A stretch of DNA of 5,013 nt from Sulfurimonadaceae bacterium. GTDB lineage: Bacteria; Campylobacterota; Campylobacteria; Campylobacterales; Sulfurimonadaceae. The stretch lies in assembly GCA_026193155.1 (NCBI GenBank), contig JAPHSI010000070.1, positions 1-5,013 on the forward strand. Direction: 5' to 3'. A model generated the notes under the pieces. It did no database searches and was not told the DNA's origin. It saw only the letters and a list, made by a program, of their open reading frames with translations. Shown here in pieces: positions 1-5,013 of the stretch (its first letter is position 1; each line of letters begins with the position of its first letter). Both the position numbers and the translations under genes were made by a program.

Positions 1-320
1 AAAATATTTGTTTCATATATATCATATGTATTCCCTTTTTTACCACCATCATAAATAATATATTTTAGGTTTGCATAGATTACATTCATGCTATCTGCCA
101 CACTTGATGTCTCTTTATTTGTAATTTCATATTTAGCGCCAAGTGATATCTGAGGCAAATATTTAGCCTTAACACTTTCATACTCTTTTTGAGTTGATTC
201 TATATTCATTTTTGAAGACTCTATAAGTTTGTTTTCTACTGATAAACTTACCAGTTCACCTAAAGAATGTCCAAAAATAAATGAAGGAATTAGCCACGTC
301 AGGTATAACGTTTTAATCAT
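1..320 (-). CDS. TolC-family outer-membrane efflux protein, N-terminal part (3' end outside window)
   Basis: The frame from ATG at 320-318 stays open to the left edge, giving 106 complete codons of a longer gene; TolC-family proteins are usually 400-500 residues. The start is supported by AAGGA at 328-332, seven bases upstream. Residues 1-17 look like a signal peptide: Lys3, a hydrophobic run from Leu5 to Phe16, and plausible cleavage after Gly17. Mature sequence follows the outer-membrane efflux pattern: an amphipathic helix (residues 20-53, with EYESVKAKYLPQISLGAKYE near 46-65) and then a strand ending in YIIYDGGKKGN (87-97), which resembles the conserved 'F-x-GG-x-R' turn of the family. 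By family knowledge it would form a trimeric outer-membrane/periplasmic channel for a tripartite pump or type I secretion. Divergence from a marR gene suggests a drug-efflux operon, whose membrane-fusion and pump genes should lie further left. The substrate cannot be told. Confidence 0.85.
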   Translation of the reverse strand, partial: MIKTLYLTWLIPSFIFGHSLGELVSLSVENKLIESSKMNIESTQKEYESVKAKYLPQISLGAKYEITNKETSSVADSMNVIYANLKYIIYDGGKKGNTYDIYETNI

Positions 321-327
321 ATTATTT

Positions 328-332
328 TCCTT
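328..332 (-). promoter_or_regulatory. Ribosome binding site of the tolC-like gene
   Basis: On the minus strand AAGGA sits seven bases before ATG at 320-318. This fixes the start of the TolC-like protein and contrasts with the regulator gene on the other side, which has no such site. Confidence 0.7.
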
Positions 333-341
333 ATAATCTAT

Positions 342-370
342 TTTATACGCAATCCTATCACATCTCCACT
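342..370 (-). promoter_or_regulatory. Probable promoter of the tolC-like gene
   Basis: On the minus strand a TATAAA hexamer (347 down to 342) is preceded by TGCG and followed by about 20 bases before the start codon, enough for a short leader holding the AAGGA site. With a 17-bp spacer the -35 position would be 370-365 (AGTGGA, a poor match to consensus), which overlaps the first bases of the 36-bp palindrome. A poor -35 is common in Campylobacterota sigma-70 promoters. The placement is inferred from motifs only. Confidence 0.4.
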
Positions 371-403
371 TAAATATATCTTTCTAGAAAGATATATTTA
401 AGT
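368..403. promoter_or_regulatory. Perfect 36-bp palindrome, probable MarR operator shared by both divergent promoters
   Basis: Two 18-base arms are exact reverse complements with no spacer; the axis is between 385 and 386 and pairing stops on both sides at 367/404. The central 18 bp (377-394, TATCTTTCTAGAAAGATA) has the layout TATCT-N8-AGATA, typical of MarR-family dimer sites such as the MhqR type box. It lies between a marR gene and the divergent efflux gene it probably controls, 29 bp before the marR start and 47 bp before the tolC-like start, covering the likely -35 zones of both. Binding there would repress both directions. It has no T-run after it, so it is not a terminator. The palindrome is seen directly; the binding role is inferred. 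Confidence 0.8.
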
Positions 404-425
404 ATAAGAATTATTCTAGTATACT
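397..425 (+). promoter_or_regulatory. Probable promoter of the marR-family gene
   Basis: TATACT at 420-425 is a good -10 match. A 17-bp spacer puts the -35 position at 397-402 (TTTAAG, weak), inside the right arm of the palindrome, which fits autorepression. Transcription would start about seven bases after the hexamer, near 432-433, that is at or next to the ATG itself, implying a leaderless or almost leaderless mRNA. Inferred from motifs. Confidence 0.45.
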
Positions 426-432
426 TATAGCT

Positions 433-936
433 ATGAATGCTAACGAATTAAAATTACACCTTGATAATAAGAGTGATGATCATATATGTAGTAAAAGCGA
501 TATAGGTTATGTAACCCTACCTTTGATTATGCTATCGCAAAAACTTTTAACGAAAATTGAAACCCTTTTAGATAAAACATATAAGCTTTCAAGTAGTGAG
601 ATTGATGTTTTAGCCTCTTTATACTCTTGTAAAGACGACAAGCATACTTTAACTCCTACTAAGTTATACGAAAAACTACTTTTTTCCTCTGGTGGAATGA
701 CAAAGGTCTTAAAAAAGCTGGAAACAAAAAAGTTTATAAAAAGGCTTGATAATGAAGATGATAAAAGAAGTAAACTTGTTCAACTTACTCCATCGGGAAA
801 AGATATTTTAGAAAAATCTTTAAGTGATATTATAGAACTAGAAGAAGATTTTTTTGCTCATTTAAATACTGATCATAGAAAAAGGTTGTCCGATTCACTA
901 TTTCATGCACTGGGAGATCAAAATAAAGAGACCTAG
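433..936 (+). CDS. MarR-family winged-helix transcriptional regulator
   Basis: A 167-residue protein with the MarR layout: dimerisation helix from about residue 28 to 48, helix pair 53-64, helix-turn-helix 73-99 with recognition helix SSGGMTKVLKKLE (85-97), and wing 104-119. The wing carries DDKRSKLVQLTPSGK (109-123), matching the family D-x-R-S-x-x-V-x-L-T signature. C-terminal dimerisation helices follow (123-160). It is longer than a typical 140-150 residue MarR because of about 26 polar residues before the first helix; EmrR/MprA has a similar length. ATG at 433 is the only ATG in the open frame before the domain, but no Shine-Dalgarno precedes it. The divergent tolC-like gene and the palindrome at 368-403 point to a ligand-responsive repressor of efflux and of itself. 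Cys19 and Cys66 are the only cysteines. The inducer is unknown. It ends 7 bp from the convergent ABC exporter gene. Confidence 0.92.
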   Translation: MNANELKLHLDNKSDDHICSKSDIGYVTLPLIMLSQKLLTKIETLLDKTYKLSSSEIDVLASLYSCKDDKHTLTPTKLYEKLLFSSGGMTKVLKKLETKKFIKRLDNEDDKRSKLVQLTPSGKDILEKSLSDIIELEEDFFAHLNTDHRKRLSDSLFHALGDQNKET

Positions 937-943
937 TAATATC

Positions 944-2656
944 TTAACTCTCAAGCTCACCGGCTAATTTTTTATAAATATTACTACTTTGTAATAGCTC
1001 ATTATGAGTTCCCCAAGCTACTATTTTACCTTTTTGCATCACTAAAATCTTATCTGCATGTTCAATAGTACTTAATCTATGTGCTATTGTTATAGTAATT
1101 TTATCTTTTGTATAAGAATCTAAGGCTTCTTGAATTCTTTTCTCGCTCTCATTATCCAAAGCAGATGTAGCTTCATCAAATAAAAGAAGTGATGAATGCT
1201 TATATATAGCTCTAGCGATTGCAATACGTTGACGTTGACCACCTGATAGATTTGCACCAAATTCCTCCATTTGTGTGTATATCCCATCGTCAAGTTCATT
1301 TACAAACTTTGTTGCATCCGCTAATTTTAGCGCTTCAAAAACTTTTTCCTCGTTTATTTCATCACAGCCGTACGCCACATTCGCCGCTAAAGTATCTTGA
1401 AATATATAAATTCGTTGCGTAACTAAAGATATATGATGTTTTAATGAAGTATTTTCATACTCCTTAATATCCATACCGTTAATATAAACAACACCACTAT
1501 TTGGATCAAAAAACCTTAGAAGCATATTTATAAAAGTAGATTTCCCACCACCACTATCCCCAACCAATGCTATATTTTCACCTGAGTTTATTTTAATACT
1601 TACATCGTCAAGTGCATAACTATCTTCATACTTTAAAGAGACATTTTTATACTCTATAGTACTTATATCACTTTGAAGTTTTACTGTTCCGTCTTTTATA
1701 CGACTTTTTGTATCTAAGACTTCAAAAATTCTCTCACTAGCAGCAATAGCATCTTGAATTTTTGAATATATACTTCCGACTTTTTTTACAGGGTCAAACA
1801 TCAATCCAACTGCAGTTAAGAATGCTGTAAACTCGCCTACACTCATATTCCCATCGTAAACTTCCCTACCACCAACAAAAATAACTGCTGCCAATCCACT
1901 GGCACCAATTATTTCCATAACAGGTGATACTAAATCTCCTACATAAACTGCTTTCATATTTATTTTAAAAAACTTCCAGTTTTCAATACTAAATCGATTT
2001 ACTTCATATATTTCTGTGGCATTAGCTTTTATAATCTCACTATTATTAAAAACCTCTGTCAAACGAGTCACAACATCTGCATTTTTATTTTGAGAACGAT
2101 GCGAATATTTTTTAAGTTTTTTTGCAATTGCTATTAATGGGTAAATTACAAGGGGGACAACAATTAATGAGTACAATGCCAAAAGTGGGTTTAAGTATAT
2201 TACATAACTTACTAACGCTAATACAGTTAACGACTCACGAAACAAATCCGGCAACATATTGGCAACAAAATATTGTATACGATTAATGTCATTTGTTACC
2301 CTTGATATTAACTCACCGCTTCTATTTAGATATAAATATATCATATCTAAAGATATTATCTTGCTTAACAAAAGTTCTCTAAAACGAGTAACAATATGCT
2401 GTCCTATATATTGCATATAAACGGATTGAATATAGCGCCCAATTGCTTTAACTACATATATTCCAATTAGTCCAAAGGGAATAAGATAAAGCATCTCTTC
2501 TTTTTTCTCAATAAACATCTCGTCCATCAAAGGTTTCATTATATGTGCAGTTGCTGTAGTAGCACTTACTGTTAAAATAATTCCAATTATTACTAAAAAG
2601 TACTGTAACTTATACTCTTTAATATATGGCCAGTAACGTTTAAATATCTTTTTCAT
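944..2656 (-). CDS. msbA: MsbA-type ABC exporter (fused membrane and ATPase domains), probable lipid A or lipid-linked glycan flippase
   Basis: A 570-residue half-transporter, the usual length for MsbA. The type I exporter membrane domain covers about residues 1-310, with hydrophobic segments near 17-37, 56-72, 141-156, 158-178, 245-262 and 275-290, and the SGELISRVTNDI coupling motif at 113-124. The ATPase domain covers about 333-570: A-loop Tyr343, Walker A GDSGGGKST (366-374), Q-loop Gln414, signature LSGGQ (470-474), Walker B LLLFDE (490-495), D-loop SALD (498-501) and switch His526. All catalytic residues are present. It would act as an inner-membrane homodimer moving a lipid-linked substrate outward at the cost of ATP. 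The start is supported by AGG five bases upstream, overlapping the ugd stop; the 6-bp gap implies an operon and coupled translation. Similarity favours MsbA over the N-glycan flippase PglK, but a dedicated glycolipid exporter cannot be excluded, so the symbol is tentative. Confidence 0.88.
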   Translation of the reverse strand: MKKIFKRYWPYIKEYKLQYFLVIIGIILTVSATTATAHIMKPLMDEMFIEKKEEMLYLIPFGLIGIYVVKAIGRYIQSVYMQYIGQHIVTRFRELLLSKIISLDMIYLYLNRSGELISRVTNDINRIQYFVANMLPDLFRESLTVLALVSYVIYLNPLLALYSLIVVPLVIYPLIAIAKKLKKYSHRSQNKNADVVTRLTEVFNNSEIIKANATEIYEVNRFSIENWKFFKINMKAVYVGDLVSPVMEIIGASGLAAVIFVGGREVYDGNMSVGEFTAFLTAVGLMFDPVKKVGSIYSKIQDAIAASERIFEVLDTKSRIKDGTVKLQSDISTIEYKNVSLKYEDSYALDDVSIKINSGENIALVGDSGGGKSTFINMLLRFFDPNSGVVYINGMDIKEYENTSLKHHISLVTQRIYIFQDTLAANVAYGCDEINEEKVFEALKLADATKFVNELDDGIYTQMEEFGANLSGGQRQRIAIARAIYKHSSLLLFDEATSALDNESEKRIQEALDSYTKDKITITIAHRLSTIEHADKILVMQKGKIVAWGTHNELLQSSNIYKKLAGELES

Positions 2657-2665
2657 TATTACCTA
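2657..2665 (-). promoter_or_regulatory. Coupled stop codon and ribosome binding site between ugd and the ABC exporter gene
   Basis: The ugd stop TAG (2665-2663) shares its last two bases with AGG (2664-2662), the only Shine-Dalgarno-like sequence before the exporter ATG at 2656. Five bases separate AGG from the start. Ribosomes ending ugd would sit on the initiation site of the next gene, so the two proteins are probably made by coupled translation. Confidence 0.6.
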
Positions 2666-3832
2666 ATTATCACTATTAAATATATCACGAGTATATATTT
2701 TATCTTTAACATCACTTAGAACATCTTCTATTCTATTTGCAACTATAACATCAGATATTTTTTTGAATTCTTTCAAATCTTTTATAACTCTTGAGTGAAA
2801 AAATTCTTCTTCTTGAAGTACTGGTTCATACACAACAACTTCGATACCTTTTGATTTTATACGCTTCATTATACCTTGTATAGCAGAGCTTCTAAAATTA
2901 TCACTTCCCGATTTCATTGTAAGTCTGTAAATTCCCACAATTTTAGGATTTCTTTTGATTATTGAATCGGCTATAAAATCTTTTCTTGTGCTGTTTGCAT
3001 TTACAATAGCTTCTATCATATTGGATGGCACATCTTTATAGTTTGCAAGTAATTGTTTAGTATCTTTTGGAAGACAGTATCCACCATATCCAAAACTTGG
3101 ATTATTGTAATGTGTGCCTATTCTAGGATCTAGTCCTACTCCTTTGATAATCTGCTCTGTATTAAGACCATGAGATTCTGAATAAGAATCTAACTCATTA
3201 AAGTAAGCTACACGCATAGCAAGATATGTATTTGAGAAAAGTTTTACGGCTTCTGCTTCAGTAGAATCTGTAAAAAGTATATCTATATTTTCTTTTATGG
3301 CTCCATCAGCCAATAGGTTTGCAAATATTTCTGCTCTTTTACTTTTTTCTCCGACTATTATACGGCTTGGATATAAGTTATCGTGTAACGCTTGTCCCTC
3401 ACGTAGAAATTCAGGAGAAAATAAAATATTTGAAGTATTAAAATCTTCATTTATTTTTTTTGTATAACCAACCGGAACAGTTGATTTTATAACCATTGTG
3501 GTATCTGGATTAATACTCAAAACATCTTTTATAACATACTCTATACTTTTTGTATTAAAGTAGTTTGTTTCCGGATCATAATCTGTAGGAGTTGAAATAA
3601 TTACATAATCTGCATCTTTATAAGCTTCTTCTTTATCTAAGGTAGCACGAAAATTTAAATCATCTCTTTTTAAATATTCGCTTATCTCTTTATCTTCTAT
3701 AGGTGATATTCTTTTGTTTAAAAGCTCTACTTTCTCTGGAATAATATCTAGTGCCACTACTTCATTTTTTTGTGATAATAATACACCGTTTGAAAGTCCT
3801 ACATATCCTGTACCAGCTATGGCTATCTTCAT
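2663..3832 (-). CDS. ugd: UDP-glucose 6-dehydrogenase, short E. coli type
   Basis: A 389-residue protein, colinear over its whole length with E. coli Ugd (388 residues) as recalled from memory. It oxidises UDP-glucose to UDP-glucuronate with two NAD+ in the cytoplasm. Visible features: N-terminal Rossmann GTGYVG (7-12) with Asp29 for the NAD ribose, STVP (117-120), SPEFLREG (139-146), Lys197 and Asn201 in the KLFSNTYLAMR helix, and the catalytic segment FGYGGYCLPKDTKQL (247-261) with nucleophile Cys253 and Asp257. The C-terminal UDP-binding domain has GIYRLTMKSGSDNFRSS (300-316). Tyr71 falls at the position phosphorylated in E. coli Ugd. The start ATG has AAAAAGG at 3844-3850, a rather long 11 bases upstream. 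It lies 42 bp after the sulfatase-fold transferase and 6 bp before the ABC exporter, so UDP-glucuronate probably feeds an envelope polysaccharide or glycolipid. Confidence 0.95.
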   Translation of the reverse strand: MKIAIAGTGYVGLSNGVLLSQKNEVVALDIIPEKVELLNKRISPIEDKEISEYLKRDDLNFRATLDKEEAYKDADYVIISTPTDYDPETNYFNTKSIEYVIKDVLSINPDTTMVIKSTVPVGYTKKINEDFNTSNILFSPEFLREGQALHDNLYPSRIIVGEKSKRAEIFANLLADGAIKENIDILFTDSTEAEAVKLFSNTYLAMRVAYFNELDSYSESHGLNTEQIIKGVGLDPRIGTHYNNPSFGYGGYCLPKDTKQLLANYKDVPSNMIEAIVNANSTRKDFIADSIIKRNPKIVGIYRLTMKSGSDNFRSSAIQGIMKRIKSKGIEVVVYEPVLQEEEFFHSRVIKDLKEFKKISDVIVANRIEDVLSDVKDKIYTRDIFNSDN

Positions 3833-3843
3833 TTAACTATTTA

Positions 3844-3850
3844 CCTTTTT
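3844..3850 (-). promoter_or_regulatory. Ribosome binding site of ugd
   Basis: On the minus strand AAAAAGG ends 11 bases before the ugd ATG (3832-3830), longer than the usual 5-9. It is the only purine-rich stretch in the 42-bp gap, and the start itself is fixed by the N-terminal Rossmann strand, so the site is plausible though not ideal. Confidence 0.5.
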
Positions 3851-3874
3851 ATAAACATTTAACATTTATATACT

Positions 3875-5013
3875 TTATTTATACAATTTTTTGTTATACA
3901 TATAATCTAATACAACTACAAATGCTAAAGCATCTTTTTGTAATTCTATATCAGCCTCAGTAAGTCTTAGGTGTTTGTTCTCATAAATAAATGTCAAAGC
4001 TTTTTTCCCTGGTCTTATAACTGCCACCTTGTCATCTTTACGTAGTGCATATGAATTATGAAACTGCATTAAAGAAAGATTTTGTTTCTTATCATTAAAA
4101 ATAGAATTACCCATTATCGGATAAGTTAAATCCAAACCTATTAAATCTAAAGCCGTAGCTAAAACATCAGGCTGAGTTGCAATTTTATCATATATATAAG
4201 GCTTAATACCACCACCTAATATTATCCCTGGAATATGGAACATATCTACAGGCACCATATCATCGCCATACACACGAACATTATGATCAGAAACAACTAC
4301 AAAAACCGTATCTTCCCAATATTTTTCTTTTTTTGCAGCCTTTATAAAACTACCAATAGCATAATCAGCATACTTTATAGCATTTTTAACACTTTTTTTA
4401 TCTACACCATCTACTAATTCAATTTTACCATCTGGGAAATCAAAAGGTGCATGGTTTGAAGTTGAGAACATCACAGCTGCAAATTTTTGCCCTTGATTAT
4501 GTAGTTTTTTAAATTCATCATTTGCTCTAAGAGCCACTTCTTCATCACAAACTCCCCATGTTCCGACATATGAAGGATTTTTATATTTAGGCTGGTCTAT
4601 TATTTCATTAAATCCATTACCGCTGAACCAACTTTTCATATTATCAAATCTTGCTTCACCACCATATAAAAACATTGTGTGGTATCCAAAAGGTTCCAGT
4701 AAAGAGGATATAGTAAAAAAGTCATTTTGTGATTTATTTCGTTTTAAAATACCTTTACCTGGCACAGAAAAATTACCTGCCACACTTCCTGCAATTCCAC
4801 GAATACTTCTTGTACCGTTTGAATATAAATCTTTAAATAAAATACCTTCTTTAGCTAACTCATTTAAATGAGGTGTAATACCTGGTTCCCCTCCTGTTGC
4901 TTCAACAAACTGATAACCTAAACTTTCTTGCAAAAATATAACTAAGTTTTTTGAGTTTTCTGTTTTAAAATTACTTTTAACATCTCTTGAAAGTGGAGAC
5001 TCTTCATTAAGAC
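3875..5013 (-). CDS. LtaS/OpgB-like sulfatase-fold phosphoglycerol or phosphoethanolamine transferase (N-terminus outside window)
   Basis: The frame is open from the right edge to TAA at 3877-3875, giving 378 residues of the C-terminal extracytoplasmic sulfatase domain. Numbering from the first complete codon (5011): the KNLVIFLQESLG strand (21-32) with metal ligand Glu29; SNGTRSIRG (64-72) with Thr67 at the nucleophile position; a Trp-Gly motif (152-153); TSNHAPF (184-190) with His187; and VSDHN (240-244) with metal ligands Asp242 and His243. These match the Glu/Thr/Asp-His metal site of lipoteichoic acid synthase and phosphoglycerol transferase I. Family members have an N-terminal block of membrane helices, which would lie beyond 5013. 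A TTG at 4933-4931 could be misread as a start, but it encodes the Leu just before Glu29, and the beta-strand before it is coding. In a Gram-negative it probably transfers a phosphoglycerol or phosphoethanolamine group to a periplasmic glycan or lipid; the acceptor is unknown. Confidence 0.85.
   Translation of the reverse strand, partial: LNEESPLSRDVKSNFKTENSKNLVIFLQESLGYQFVEATGGEPGITPHLNELAKEGILFKDLYSNGTRSIRGIAGSVAGNFSVPGKGILKRNKSQNDFFTISSLLEPFGYHTMFLYGGEARFDNMKSWFSGNGFNEIIDQPKYKNPSYVGTWGVCDEEVALRANDEFKKLHNQGQKFAAVMFSTSNHAPFDFPDGKIELVDGVDKKSVKNAIKYADYAIGSFIKAAKKEKYWEDTVFVVVSDHNVRVYGDDMVPVDMFHIPGIILGGGIKPYIYDKIATQPDVLATALDLIGLDLTYPIMGNSIFNDKKQNLSLMQFHNSYALRKDDKVAVIRPGKKALTFIYENKHLRLTEADIELQKDALAFVVVLDYMYNKKLYK

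Noticed and set aside
368..403. Reading the 36-bp palindrome as a bidirectional terminator
   Set aside because: It lies between divergent starts rather than between gene ends and has no T-run following on either strand.
1219..1422. Open frame on the plus strand inside the ABC exporter gene
   Set aside because: It is antisense to the Walker B, signature and Q-loop region, has no Shine-Dalgarno, and its His/Leu-rich translation resembles no family; it is a shadow of the real gene.
2325..2351. Inverted repeat with 9-bp arms (TTTAGATAT / ATATCTAAA) and a 9-bp spacer
   Set aside because: It lies in the middle of the exporter coding sequence, encoding the segment before the SGELISRV motif; A+T-rich codons make such repeats likely by chance, and no neighbouring promoter would use it.
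2675..2702. Imperfect A+T palindrome resembling the outer arms of the 36-bp operator
   Set aside because: It encodes the conserved ugd C-terminal KIYTRDIF segment and lacks the TATCTTTC core, so a second MarR site is not supported.
3833..3886. Possible internal promoter before ugd (TATAAA at 3865-3870)
   Set aside because: No -35-like hexamer occurs at a usable distance; a TTGTAT at 3881-3886 would leave only a 10-bp spacer. The gap is simply A+T-rich.
3751..3963. Open frame on the plus strand spanning the ugd start and the transferase 3' end
   Set aside because: It is antisense to two well-supported coding ends, and its hydrophobic look comes from A+T-rich reverse-strand codons.
4235..4417. 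Open frame on the plus strand inside the sulfatase-fold gene
   Set aside because: Low-complexity Ile/Phe/Asn-rich translation opposite the conserved SDHN region; no start signal.
4677..4871. Open frame on the plus strand inside the sulfatase-fold gene
   Set aside because: Antisense to the conserved nucleophile region; no family resemblance and no ribosome binding site.

Overview
The window is A+T-rich and gene-dense, with short intergenic gaps and Lys/Asn/Ile-rich proteins. Together with the style of the proteins this suggests a free-living Campylobacterota (epsilonproteobacterial) genome of the Sulfurimonas/Sulfuricurvum/Arcobacter kind. That placement is a judgement from protein character and base composition, not a search result. 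Two gene modules are present and they meet tail to tail near position 940.

Left module (1-936): a TolC-type outer-membrane efflux protein gene runs leftward from 320 and is cut by the window edge. It is divergent from a MarR-family repressor gene (433-936, +). The 112-bp space between them carries a perfect 36-bp palindrome (368-403) lying between, and touching, the likely promoters of both genes. The natural reading is a locally autoregulated drug or toxin efflux locus: MarR sits on the palindrome, represses both genes, and releases when a small molecule binds. The marR start has no visible Shine-Dalgarno sequence and lies just after a -10-like hexamer, so its mRNA may be leaderless.

Right module (944-5013, all on the minus strand, transcribed right to left): first a sulfatase-fold LtaS/OpgB-like phosphoglycerol/phosphoethanolamine transferase, whose N-terminus is beyond the right edge. 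Next comes ugd (UDP-glucose 6-dehydrogenase of the short E. coli type), and then an MsbA-type ABC exporter. The ugd-to-exporter gap is 6 bp, and the Shine-Dalgarno sequence of the exporter overlaps the ugd stop codon. These three look like one transcription unit for envelope glycoconjugates: making a UDP-glucuronate precursor, flipping a lipid-linked product across the inner membrane, and decorating a glycan or lipid with phosphoglycerol-type groups in the periplasm.

No RNA genes, CRISPR arrays, insertion sequences or phage genes were seen. No gene-free stretch exceeds 300 bp. The features most worth a second look are the unusually long perfect operator palindrome with its apparently leaderless regulator, and the LtaS-like/Ugd/MsbA-like grouping in a Gram-negative. 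I did not see convincing evidence of an entirely new system.
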